From the NCBI GenBank assembly GCA_937965895.1, contig CALCKS010000205.1:1-23483 (forward strand): a stretch of DNA of 23,483 bases, written 5' to 3'. The stretch comes from an uncultured Campylobacter sp. (GTDB taxonomy: Bacteria; Campylobacterota; Campylobacteria; Campylobacterales; Campylobacteraceae). Below the pieces are notes generated by a model. The model did no database searches. It was not told the DNA's origin and worked only from the letters and a program-made list of their open reading frames with translations. A program made the translations under genes and the position numbers. Below, one piece after another: positions 15,863 to 22,512 of the stretch (position 1 is its first letter; every line of letters starts with the position of its first letter).

Positions 15863-16735
15863 TTATGCCTCCGGAAGTTTTTGCTTCATGAGTTCGGCTA
15901 GCTCGCCGTCTAGGGCATTTGCGTCCGGCAAAGACACGCGCGCTCGCAGGTACAGATCGCCAAATATCCCGCTTTTTCTATTTTGCACGCCGTACCCTTT
16001 GAGCCTGATTTTTTGCCCGGATTTTGAGTTTTCGGCTATTTTTATCGTTACGTCTTTTTTAGGCGTTTTTACCTCAATCTTGCCGCCAAACATCATCGTT
16101 TTTAGAGGAATTAGCACATCTTTATACAGGTCGTCGCCGTCTCTTTCGTATTCGTCGCTAGGCGCGATATTTACGGTTAGTATCAGATCTCCGCGTCCGC
16201 CGTTACCTTTGCCTTTTATGCGTAGCTTTTCGCCGTTATTTATGCCGTTTGGGATTTTTATTTTGATATTTTCGCCGTTAAAATTTATCGAGTGCTCGCC
16301 GCCCTTTACGGCTACGTCAAACGGGATAGTTACCTTCGCGCGGGAGTCTAAATCCTCATCGTCCTCAAAGCCGCTAAAACCGCCAGTTTGCCTAAATCCA
16401 CTAAAGCCGCTTCTGCTTGAAAAGCTGCTAAAACCGCCTCCGCCGAAGATATTTTTTAAAATTTCGTCCAAATTTCCCATACCCGAGCTGCTCGCAAAGT
16501 CATGAAAATTTTGTCCGCCAAACATCGCATCGCCGTGCCTATCGTACTGCGCGCGCTTTTTTTCGTCGCTTAAAATTTCATACGCGGCGTTTATCTCTTT
16601 AAATTTATCCTCCGCGCCGGAGTCTTTGTTGATATCGGGGTGATACTTGCGAGCCAGCCTGCGATAGGCCTTTTTGATCTCGTCGCTAGTGGCCTTTTCG
16701 GACACCCCTAACGTTTCGTAAAGACTATTGCTCAT
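15863..16735 (-). CDS. cbpA: CbpA-type DnaJ co-chaperone
   Basis: A 290-residue class B J-protein. The J domain (residues 1-70) contains the essential HPD at 32-34 (RKYHPDINK). It stimulates the DnaK ATPase. A Gly/Phe/Ser-rich linker follows (about 72-122, with FGGGGFSSFSSRSGFSGF and similar). Two C-terminal substrate-binding domains (about 128-285) come next, and there is no CxxC zinc finger, which excludes DnaJ itself. The gene is first in the cbpA-hspR operon and is driven by a near-consensus promoter at 16769-16798. In C. jejuni and H. pylori the same pair is controlled by HspR. The product acts in the cytoplasm. Confidence 0.94.
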   Translation of the reverse strand: MSNSLYETLGVSEKATSDEIKKAYRRLARKYHPDINKDSGAEDKFKEINAAYEILSDEKKRAQYDRHGDAMFGGQNFHDFASSSGMGNLDEILKNIFGGGGFSSFSSRSGFSGFRQTGGFSGFEDDEDLDSRAKVTIPFDVAVKGGEHSINFNGENIKIKIPNGINNGEKLRIKGKGNGGRGDLILTVNIAPSDEYERDGDDLYKDVLIPLKTMMFGGKIEVKTPKKDVTIKIAENSKSGQKIRLKGYGVQNRKSGIFGDLYLRARVSLPDANALDGELAELMKQKLPEA

Positions 16736-16768
16736 ATTATGTCCTTCTAGTCAATTAATTTTATAGGG

Positions 16769-16798
16769 ATTATAGCATAAATATTTAGCGTATGTCAA
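16769..16798 (-). promoter_or_regulatory. cbpA: Consensus sigma70 promoter of cbpA-hspR
   Basis: On the minus strand a perfect -35 TTGACA (16793-16798) and a perfect -10 TATAAT (16769-16774) are separated by 18 bp. The -10 ends about 33 nt before the cbpA ATG. Campylobacter promoters seldom have a recognisable -35, so this one stands out as strong and probably held in check by a repressor. Confidence 0.85.
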
Positions 16799-16803
16799 TC
16801 AAG
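16783..16803 (-). promoter_or_regulatory. HAIR-like HspR operator overlapping the cbpA promoter
   Basis: The minus strand reads CTTGATT, seven bases, then GCTAAAT. Against the HAIR consensus CTTGAGT-N7-ACTCAAG the first half matches 6 of 7 and the second 4 of 7. It covers the -35 box, a position where bound HspR would block polymerase. The half-site spacing is exact, but the second half is weak. Confidence 0.55.
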
Positions 16804-16830
16804 TATAGTAAACGAAATGATTTTAAACGA

Positions 16831-16865
16831 CTTAAATAATAATTAACTTTACGTTGAGCTTAACG
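16831..16865 (+). promoter_or_regulatory. Candidate response-regulator site upstream of htrA
   Basis: CTTAA (16831-16835) and ATTAA (16842-16846) repeat at an 11-bp step, the one-turn spacing usual for OmpR-type regulators. CTTAAC (16859-16864) adds a third copy. The last copy lies in a near-palindrome, CGTTGAGCTTAACG (16852-16865), directly before the htrA -10. CprR, encoded downstream, is the obvious candidate binder because C. jejuni CprR is reported to control htrA. No experimental consensus was compared. Confidence 0.4.
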
Positions 16866-16868
16866 CCA

Positions 16869-16874
16869 TATAAT
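16869..16874 (+). promoter_or_regulatory. htrA: -10 box of htrA
   Basis: Perfect TATAAT, 35 nt before the htrA ATG, with AAAGGAAAA as ribosome-binding site. No -35 consensus is present at the right distance, which suits a promoter needing an activator or the Campylobacter type without a -35. Confidence 0.7.
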
Positions 16875-16909
16875 CGCGCTTTGAAAAAATTTTATCAAAA
16901 GGAAAAGCA

Positions 16910-18325
16910 ATGAAAAAGATAATGATATTATCTTTGGCTACTTCTTGCGCGATCTTTGCCGCAAGCATAAATTTTAACGAACCAGCAGAGGATTTTACTA
17001 GAGTAAATCCAGAATTTAACAAAAACGTCGTCCTGTCCTACAACAGCTCTATCGCCGATGCTAAAAAATCGGTCGTAAATATCTCCACCACAAAAACCGT
17101 CAGCAGCAACGTAGCAGATATGAACGATATGTTTAGCGATCCGTTTTTCAAGGACTTTTTCGGATTTCAGTTTAACATACCTCAAGAAAAACAAAAAAGC
17201 AGCTCGCTGGGATCTGGCGTCGTCATATCTAGCGACGGCTACATCGTAACAAACAACCACGTCGTAGAAGATAGCGACGAGATCGTAGTAACGCTTCTAG
17301 ATAGCGACAAAGAGTATAAGGCTAAAATCATCGGTACCGACCCAAAAACAGACCTAGCCATCATCAAAATAGACGCAAAAGAGCTAAAAGCCATACCGTT
17401 TGCCGACTCGGCCAAGCTGATGGAAGGCGATATCGTATTTGCCATCGGAAATCCTTTCGGCGTGGGCGGCAGTATCACTCAAGGCATAGTTTCAGGCCTA
17501 AACAAAGACAACATTGGACTAAATCAATATGAAAATTTCATCCAGACAGACGCCTCGATAAACCCAGGTAACTCAGGCGGCGCGCTAGTCGATAGCCGCG
17601 GCTACTTAGTAGGCATAAACTCGGCCATACTTAGCCGCAGCGGCGGAAACAACGGCATCGGCTTTGCCATCCCGTCAAATATGACTAAAGATATCGCCAA
17701 AAAACTCATCGAAGACGGCAAAATCGAGCGCGGATATATCGGCGTGATGATAGCAAATCTAAACGAAGAACAAAAAGAAATCTATAAAAACAAAGAAGGC
17801 GCGCTCATTAGTAGCGTAGAAAGCGGCCTTCCTGCCGATGCCGCAGGACTAAAACGAGGCGATCTGGTCATCAAAATCGACGATAAAGAGATCAAAAACG
17901 CCAACGATCTCAAAAATCTTATAGGCTCGCTAGCGCCAAACAAAGAGATCACGCTAACCTACGAGCGCTCCGGTAAAATCGAAACCGCCAAGATAAAACT
18001 AGCTAACGCAAACGCAAAATCAAGCGCTCCGGCGACAAAAAACGGCACGGCTATCGAGGGTCTTAGCGTCACGGCGATCGATGACAACGCAAGGTATAAA
18101 TACCGCCTACCTGCGGACGCAGCGGGCATCCTGGTAACTGACGTGAAAGTAGGCTCAAATGCCGAGAAAATCGGCTTTGAAAAAGGTGACATCATCATCC
18201 AAATCGCCGAGGAAAACATAAAAAATATGGATGATTTTAACAAAGCCCTAGCAAGCGCAAAAGGCAAAAAGACGCTCGTTTGGGTTAATCGCGGCGGACT
18301 TTTCCAAGGTCTTGTTATAAAATAG
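16910..18325 (+). CDS. htrA: Periplasmic serine protease/chaperone HtrA (DegP/DegQ family)
   Basis: A 471-residue Do-type protease. Residues 1-17 are a Sec signal peptide (KKIMILSLATSCAIFA). The trypsin-like domain holds the triad His 117 (TNNHVVED), Asp 148 (KTDLAII) and Ser 222 (NPGNSGGAL), almost the same numbering as H. pylori HtrA. Two PDZ domains follow (about 270-360 and 380-470), with the carboxylate-binding GYIGVMI at 276-282. HtrA removes or refolds damaged envelope proteins; in C. jejuni and H. pylori a secreted form cleaves E-cadherin. It is divergent from cbpA and followed by a strong terminator and then cprRS, the system known to regulate it in C. jejuni. All catalytic residues are intact. 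Confidence 0.96.
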   Translation: MKKIMILSLATSCAIFAASINFNEPAEDFTRVNPEFNKNVVLSYNSSIADAKKSVVNISTTKTVSSNVADMNDMFSDPFFKDFFGFQFNIPQEKQKSSSLGSGVVISSDGYIVTNNHVVEDSDEIVVTLLDSDKEYKAKIIGTDPKTDLAIIKIDAKELKAIPFADSAKLMEGDIVFAIGNPFGVGGSITQGIVSGLNKDNIGLNQYENFIQTDASINPGNSGGALVDSRGYLVGINSAILSRSGGNNGIGFAIPSNMTKDIAKKLIEDGKIERGYIGVMIANLNEEQKEIYKNKEGALISSVESGLPADAAGLKRGDLVIKIDDKEIKNANDLKNLIGSLAPNKEITLTYERSGKIETAKIKLANANAKSSAPATKNGTAIEGLSVTAIDDNARYKYRLPADAAGILVTDVKVGSNAEKIGFEKGDIIIQIAEENIKNMDDFNKALASAKGKKTLVWVNRGGLFQGLVIK

Positions 18326-18334
18326 TTTCTACTT

Positions 18335-18366
18335 TAAGGCGCGGGAAACTGCGCCTTTTCTTTTAA
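18335..18366 (+). terminator. Rho-independent terminator of htrA
   Basis: A perfect 7-bp stem AAGGCGC / GCGCCTT (18335-18341 and 18350-18356) with an 8-nt loop is followed by TTCTTTTTT-like U-rich sequence. It begins 10 nt after the htrA stop, the strongest terminator in the window. Confidence 0.9.
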
Positions 18367-18604
18367 ATTTTCCAAATTTCATCTTAAATTTGAACCGTCA
18401 AATTTGACGCTCCGCCATTTTTAAATTTGAACCGGTTAAATTCCTAGCTTCAAATTTGAGCGCCTTAGTTTGGCTCAAATTTTACTAGCACACAAAATTT
18501 AGCGTAGGCTAGGCAGATAGTTTGCCGAGCTAAATTTAGCCGGCAGCGAAAAAGCGCTAGCCGGATAAGCCGCTACCGCCATTAAAAATTTAGTCAAAAC
18601 TCGC

Positions 18605-18610
18605 TATAAT
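18605..18610 (+). promoter_or_regulatory. cprR: -10 box of cprRS
   Basis: Perfect TATAAT, 17 nt before the cprR ATG, giving a leader of about 11 nt that just fits the ribosome-binding site AAAAGGA. No -35 consensus is apparent. Confidence 0.65.
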
Positions 18611-18627
18611 CCCCAAAAGGACATAAA

Positions 18628-19320
18628 ATGATAAAAATTCTGATGATAGAAGACGACCTGGAGCTGGCGGAAATTTTGACTGAGTTTTTAGCAAAAAGCG
18701 ATATGAGCGTAACGACGGCGGAGGAGCCGTATATCGGGCTTTCGACGCTAAACGTAGAAAAATTTGACCTCGTAATCCTAGACCTCACGCTACCAGGACT
18801 TGACGGCCTAGAAGTATGCAAAGAGATCCGCAAGCGCCACGACGTGCCTATCATCATATCAAGCGCGCGCCACGATATCACTGACAAAGTAAACGCCCTA
18901 GATAACGGCGCGGACGACTATCTACCAAAGCCTTACGACCCACAGGAGCTGCTAGCTCGTATCAAAAGCCACCTGCGCCGCCAAAGCACTGTAGCGGGCG
19001 CAAATTTAAGCGGCGCAAAAGAACCTGCGCGCGAAAAAGACATCGCGGTAGATGATTTTAAGCACGTCATCACGCTAAAAGGCGAGCCGTTAAATTTGAC
19101 CGCAGCGGAGTACGACATCCTAAAATACATGCTTCAAAAAGAAGGCGGCGCCATCACGCGCGAGGAGTTCATCTATAACTGCGCGAGTATCAGCGAGGAC
19201 TCGACAAACAAAAGCATCGACGTCATCATCGGCCGCATCAGAGGCAAGTTAGGCGACGACCCAAAAGAGCCGAAATACATCCACGCCATCCGCGGAATCG
19301 GCTATAAGCTAATGCAGTAA
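18628..19320 (+). CDS. cprR: Response regulator CprR (OmpR family)
   Basis: A 230-residue OmpR/PhoB-type regulator. The receiver domain (1-120) has the acidic pair Asp 9-Asp 10 (MIEDD), phosphoacceptor Asp 52 (VILDLTLPGLDG), Ser in IISSA and Lys in LPKPYDP. A winged-helix DNA-binding domain (about 135-228) ends with VIIGRIRGKLGDD and IRGIGYKLM. It is followed 21 nt later by its kinase and preceded by htrA, the same order as C. jejuni Cj1228c-Cj1226c (from memory). CprRS there controls envelope stress functions, biofilm formation and htrA, and cprR is essential. H. pylori ArsR is the closest well-known relative by domain type. The name rests on synteny plus family. Confidence 0.9.
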   Translation: MIKILMIEDDLELAEILTEFLAKSDMSVTTAEEPYIGLSTLNVEKFDLVILDLTLPGLDGLEVCKEIRKRHDVPIIISSARHDITDKVNALDNGADDYLPKPYDPQELLARIKSHLRRQSTVAGANLSGAKEPAREKDIAVDDFKHVITLKGEPLNLTAAEYDILKYMLQKEGGAITREEFIYNCASISEDSTNKSIDVIIGRIRGKLGDDPKEPKYIHAIRGIGYKLMQ

Positions 19321-19341
19321 ATTTGACGCAAAGCCCCGCAA

Positions 19342-20580
19342 ATGAAACGCTCATCGGTTTTTTACACTATCACTTTTATCTTCGCACTTGCGCTTACGAG
19401 CATATTTCTCGCGTTTTTGTGGCTGATGGACTACGACAAACAAAACTATGCGCGCGAGCTAAACGCCAAATACTCCACGATCGCTAGAAATCAGCTCTTT
19501 TTGATGAGTGGTATCATAAACGAAAAAGAGTACGAGCGTCAAACGGGCGACTTTAAGATGCCTGAGATCACAAACGAACAGCAAAAAGAAGAGATCCTAG
19601 CAAACGCAACCGTGCTTGAGGAGATCTCCGCGGACATCGGCTCTAGCGCCATCATGATCTATCAAAATCACCACTATCTAAAAGTCCAGCACGTAGATAA
19701 AATCCTGCTTTTAAAGGATAACGACTACCAGCCATACCGCTACGACATCATCAAGATTATCTTTTTGCTAGTTGCGATCATACTTCTGGCTGCTTACGTT
19801 TTTGTTATCAGGAAGCTAAAACCGCTAAGAAAGCTAAAGCGCCAGATAGCCAAATTTGCCGCGGGCGAGATCGACGAGGTGCAAAATGTAAGTAGCGGTA
19901 ATGACGAAATTTCTGAGGTTGCGGAGGCGTTTTATGACGCGGTGTCCCAGATCAAAAATTTAAACGCGTCGCGCAAGCTATTTTTAAGAAACATAATGCA
20001 CGAGCTAAAAACGCCGATCACCAAAGGCCGCCTAGCCGCCGAAATGATAGAAAAAAGCAAAAACCAAGAACGACTCGTGTCGGTGTTTATAAAACTCGAA
20101 AATCTCATAAACGAATTTGCCGCCGTCGAGCAAGTCACGTCGAGCATCGCACTAAATAACACCAAAATTTGCCGTATCGACGACGTCATCGACGAGGCTC
20201 TGGATATCGCGATGGTAGATCCAGGACAGGTCACCATTAGCAAGCTAGAGGACGTGAGTCTAAACGCCGACTTTAAGCTGCTGGCTATCGCCGCCAAAAA
20301 TATGATCGATAACGCTCTAAAATACTCTCCAAACAAGCACGTAAATATAACTATCACGGGAGAGTCGATCAAATTTATCAACGAAGGCGAGCGGCTGTCA
20401 AAGGAGCTGCGCCACTACGTCGAGCCTTTTACCAAGGGCGAAAGCGCGCAAAAGAGCTTCGGTCTGGGGCTTTACATCGTAGAAAATATAATCAAAGCAC
20501 ATAAGCTAACTCTGGGCTACGAATACAAAAACGGACTAAACGTATTTAGCTTTGAAAATCTGCAAAATATAGCGGCGTAG
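19342..20580 (+). CDS. cprS: Sensor histidine kinase CprS (ArsS-like)
   Basis: A 412-residue inner-membrane histidine kinase. One membrane helix at about 8-29, a periplasmic sensing loop (30-133), a second helix (136-156) and a HAMP-like linker (158-212) come first. The H box is FLRNIMHELKTPITKGR with phosphoacceptor His 220. The ATP-binding domain has the N box NMIDNALKYSP (320-330) and the G-rich FGLGLYIVENI (373-383). The short, partly degenerate DxGxG region (FINEGERLSKE) is typical of the ArsS group. The periplasmic loop is mostly polar and acidic and has no recognised ligand fold. It pairs with cprR, 21 nt upstream. An inverted repeat downstream ends the transcript. Confidence 0.9.
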   Translation: MKRSSVFYTITFIFALALTSIFLAFLWLMDYDKQNYARELNAKYSTIARNQLFLMSGIINEKEYERQTGDFKMPEITNEQQKEEILANATVLEEISADIGSSAIMIYQNHHYLKVQHVDKILLLKDNDYQPYRYDIIKIIFLLVAIILLAAYVFVIRKLKPLRKLKRQIAKFAAGEIDEVQNVSSGNDEISEVAEAFYDAVSQIKNLNASRKLFLRNIMHELKTPITKGRLAAEMIEKSKNQERLVSVFIKLENLINEFAAVEQVTSSIALNNTKICRIDDVIDEALDIAMVDPGQVTISKLEDVSLNADFKLLAIAAKNMIDNALKYSPNKHVNITITGESIKFINEGERLSKELRHYVEPFTKGESAQKSFGLGLYIVENIIKAHKLTLGYEYKNGLNVFSFENLQNIAA

Positions 20581-20667
20581 GTGCGAATTTGAGCGTTTTG
20601 TAAAATTTGCGGCACGCGAGATAAATTTGAGCTAAAATTTAAAGCGAGCTGTTTTTGTTTAAATTTT

Positions 20668-20710
20668 AAAATTTGGCGTATCGTTTGCGACTAACTAAAC
20701 GCCAAATTTT
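20668..20710. terminator. Bidirectional terminator between cprS and the unknown cluster
   Basis: A perfect 12-bp inverted repeat (AAAATTTGGCGT at 20668-20679, ACGCCAAATTTT at 20699-20710) encloses a 19-nt loop. The A/T ends of both arms supply T runs on either strand, as expected between convergent genes. It lies 88 nt after cprS and 58 nt before the stop at 20768. Confidence 0.75.
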
Positions 20711-20767
20711 GGGCCGTAAATTCGTCGCTTGTTTAAATTTGCATATGGTCAAATTCAAAGCCCCTCG

Positions 20768-20907
20768 CTACTCATAATAAAAAGACTTTACGGGCGCGAA
20801 ATTTAACCCCGCTTTTTCGCACAGCACGTAAAAATCAACCTCGCCGCCGCGAGATTTAAACTCAAAATAGCACTCGTAAAACTTTACTAAGTTTTCAAAT
20901 TCTAATT
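20768..20907 (-). pseudogene. Out-of-frame 3' extension of the 20902-21432 gene
   Basis: Directly after the stop of the upstream gene, the -1 frame encodes about 46 protein-like residues (LEFENLVKFYECYFEFKSRG, then GEVDFYVLCEKAGLNFAPVK, ending SFYYE). There is no start codon of its own in that stretch; the frame upstream of it is Arg-rich and shadows the other gene. One extra A in the TTAAATT run near 20905-20910 would join both parts into a single protein of roughly 220 residues. So it is most likely the true C-terminus of that gene, split by a one-base deletion or a sequencing error. Confidence 0.55.
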
Positions 20908-21432
20908 TAACCGCTCGCTTATTTCGTGTTTTTCTATTGCTTCGCGGATTAGTCGCTCGTAGCGTGCGTACTCTATCAGGCAGCCCTCTGGAAAGTGGTG
21001 CGCGCCCCAGTCTAGCGCATCTAATAGCGTACAAAAGTATAACTCCACGGTTCGTGCGTCGCAGTGATCATGGCGGTATGCACGGCGCAAAAGCTCATTC
21101 CTATCAAGCTCCCGCAAGCAGTGTGCGCAGATCTGATATGCCCAGCGTAGATGCGGCATCTCGCCTGCGATACAGCGCCCTTTTAGATACTCGCCGACTA
21201 GCTCGCCGTTGCCGCGGCTTTTTAGATTTTTTAGCTCGCTTTTGTTTTCGTCTAAAATTTCGCGGCAAAGTTCGCCTAGTGCATAGTCCCGCTGCGTCTG
21301 GCTAAATTCGCTTTTAAATTTACTAACAGTACTCTCTAGACGCTGATTTGCTCGCTTTTTTAAGCCCGCATCGTATAGTTTTAGATACTCGTAGAGCTCA
21401 AATTTTAGCCAGCCAAAAGCGTCCGTTTGCAT
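20902..21432 (-). CDS. Unrecognised protein, probably truncated by a frameshift
   Basis: A 176-residue, largely helical, charged protein with no signal or membrane segment. I recognise no family. AAGGAAAC before the ATG is a good ribosome-binding site. Notable features are a Cys/His-containing middle (AYQICAHCLRELDRNELLRR, then AYRHDHCDARTVELYFCTLL) and LDALDWGAHHFPEGCLIEYA near 140-160. The Cys and His residues could bind a metal, but no standard spacing is seen. The size, acidity and habit recall immunity-type proteins, which is only an impression. It ends in TAG at 20902 while coding-like sequence continues in the -1 frame. It lies 23 nt after the small frame at 21456 and belongs to the same transcript. 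Confidence 0.7.
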   Translation of the reverse strand: MQTDAFGWLKFELYEYLKLYDAGLKKRANQRLESTVSKFKSEFSQTQRDYALGELCREILDENKSELKNLKSRGNGELVGEYLKGRCIAGEMPHLRWAYQICAHCLRELDRNELLRRAYRHDHCDARTVELYFCTLLDALDWGAHHFPEGCLIEYARYERLIREAIEKHEISERLN

Positions 21433-21455
21433 TTAGTTTCCTTGTCTGCGTAAAT

Positions 21456-21683
21456 TTAGCACATAAAAACCACGACCTCGCTGCGCTCAAACGCGATCTG
21501 CCAGCCAGTTAGATACAGCTCAAAATAGGGCTTTAAAAAGTCCTCTTGTGGCCTTTGCGTGTAGTTTGGATACTGCAAATACGCCGACAGAAGGTAGTCG
21601 CAGTCGATCGAATAGTACGCCTCGCTGAGCACCCATATCTTCGCATCGAGCTTAGGCGAATCTATAACCCACTCGCCCCGCAT
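21456..21683 (-). CDS. Small unrecognised frame, probably the 3' part of a split gene
   Basis: A 75-residue frame starting at ATG 21681-21683, 22 nt inside the 3' end of the previous gene, with no Shine-Dalgarno near. The sequence looks protein-like, rich in aromatic residues (SEAYYSIDCDYLLSAYLQYP, FLKPYFELYLTGWQIAFERS). If read straight on from the upstream frame with a -1 shift at codon TTA (21683-21685), the joined text reads GGLADALMRGEWVIDSPKLD, which flows naturally. A single missing base there would therefore explain both frames as one protein of about 226 residues. If instead it is a real gene, it would depend on coupling with the upstream gene. Function unknown. Confidence 0.6.
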   Translation of the reverse strand: MRGEWVIDSPKLDAKIWVLSEAYYSIDCDYLLSAYLQYPNYTQRPQEDFLKPYFELYLTGWQIAFERSEVVVFMC

Positions 21684-22135
21684 AAGGCGTCCGCAAGCCC
21701 ACCTTCGTGATCTGCGAGATCAAAGCTCTCCTGCACGCGCGCGGATTTTATTTCGTCAAGCATTTTTAAAAGCTCGTCATTGCCGAGAAACTCGGCAAAA
21801 ATTTTTAAATTTCGAACGTGCGCTAAAGCTAGGCTCTTAAGTCCTTCGTCATCAAATTTCGGATCCTGCGGTGGACAAAAATACCCCGGCGCCACGCCCC
21901 GACCAAACGCCTCTTGCGTCTGCTGCGCCGTGGCTGTGTAGATCGGCATTATGCGCGCTTGCAGCTCGGTGCCGTTTTGCAGCGGCGCAAACACCGTTTC
22001 TATACCGATGCCATCGGGCATAAAGCACTGAAAAAGTCCGTAAAACTTATCCTGCAGATCTATCTCTTTGCAATCTAAATCAAGATCCAGCCCTGCAGCC
22101 TCGTCAATGCGGCGCGCATACTCGAAATTCGTCAT
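21662..22135 (-). CDS. Unrecognised protein, first gene of the unknown cluster
   Basis: A 157-residue acidic protein beginning MTNFEYARRIDEAAG. I choose ATG 22133-22135 because GGGGAG lies 4 nt upstream; a TTG four codons earlier is less likely. There is no signal peptide or membrane helix. The N-terminal half (LFQCFMPDGIGIETVFAPLQ, then NGTELQARIMPIYTATAQQT) suggests beta structure; the second half is helical (ALAHVRNLKIFAEFLGNDEL). I know no family. The end (LADALCGASGL) appears artificial: the -1 frame continues with better coding character as the frame at 21456-21683. A TATAAT at 22168-22173 should drive it and the genes after it. Confidence 0.7.
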   Translation of the reverse strand: MTNFEYARRIDEAAGLDLDLDCKEIDLQDKFYGLFQCFMPDGIGIETVFAPLQNGTELQARIMPIYTATAQQTQEAFGRGVAPGYFCPPQDPKFDDEGLKSLALAHVRNLKIFAEFLGNDELLKMLDEIKSARVQESFDLADHEGGLADALCGASGL

Positions 22136-22167
22136 TTTTCTCCCCAAATTTGGATTAAATTTTGAGC

Positions 22168-22173
22168 ATTATA
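22168..22173 (-). promoter_or_regulatory. -10 box of the unknown cluster
   Basis: Perfect TATAAT on the minus strand, 32 nt before the ATG at 22135, with GGGGAG in the leader. No clear -35 box. Confidence 0.6.
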
Positions 22174-22208
22174 TCTTAAAGGGTCTCAAATTTTTGCTTG
22201 CAAATTAA

Positions 22209-22214
22209 TATAAT
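22209..22214 (+). promoter_or_regulatory. Candidate plus-strand -10 box without a gene
   Basis: Perfect TATAAT on the plus strand within TTAATATAATAAC. No open frame follows; the next plus-strand signal is the hairpin and T5 run ending at 22512. It may be a chance match in AT-rich DNA. Confidence 0.35.
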
Positions 22215-22473
22215 AACTTTCAAAATAGCAGCAAAATATGGCGTAAATTTAGCATAAGCACCAACCTTAAGCATAGCTTTTCTAAATGACGTAAGTAAAT
22301 TTAGCAACCGTTGCAGTATAAAAAACATAGGCAAACTTACGGCTACTACTTGGTTGCGGATACCTTACACGATGTACAATTTCTAGTTTGGAGGGCAAAT
22401 TTGACGCCGACGGCGGCTTAAATTTAAAAATTTACACGCGCGAGAATAAAAACTCGAACGAAAATAATTTAAA

Positions 22474-22512
22474 GTGGCGTATTTTTATATAAATAAAATT
22501 TCGCCGCTTTTT
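22474..22512. terminator. Terminator-like hairpin in the gap after the LolC/E gene
   Basis: A 15-bp imperfect stem (left arm 22474-22488, right arm 22493-22507, 4-nt loop) has a GC-rich base GTGGCG / CGCCGC. On the plus strand TTTTT follows at once; on the minus strand TTTAAATTATTTT follows. It may end the minus-strand permease transcript about 100 nt past its stop, or a plus-strand RNA starting near 22220. Confidence 0.55.

Larger units (their letters stand above)
18326..18627. other. 302-bp gap between htrA and cprR
   Basis: No gene is seen. It contains the htrA terminator and then a run of AAATTT-centred palindromes: GTCAAATTTGAC (18397-18408), TCAAATTTGA (18450-18459) and GCTAAATTTAGC (18529-18540). 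A 14-bp direct repeat, TTAAATTTGAACCG, occurs at 18384-18397 and 18421-18434. A bulged GC-rich hairpin (CCGGCAGCG / CGCT-A-GCCGG) spans 18540-18564, and the cprR -10 is near the end. Confidence 0.6.

Noticed and set aside
15888..16505. 205-codon plus-strand open frame opposite cbpA
   Set aside because: It lies wholly antisense to a clear J-domain gene, has a Pro/Ser-rich low-complexity translation and no ribosome-binding site; it is a shadow of the Gly/Phe-rich codons.
20895..20940. Programmed -1 frameshift in the 20902-21432 gene
   Set aside because: GAAAAAC and GGTTAAAT do not form a proper X-XXY-YYZ heptamer in the zero frame, and the other split gene has no slippery run at all; a lost base is simpler.
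22330..22400. tRNA-like stretch with GGTTGCGG in the 22136-22607 gap
   Set aside because: No cloverleaf can be drawn: there is no T-arm GTTCRA and no 7-bp acceptor stem.
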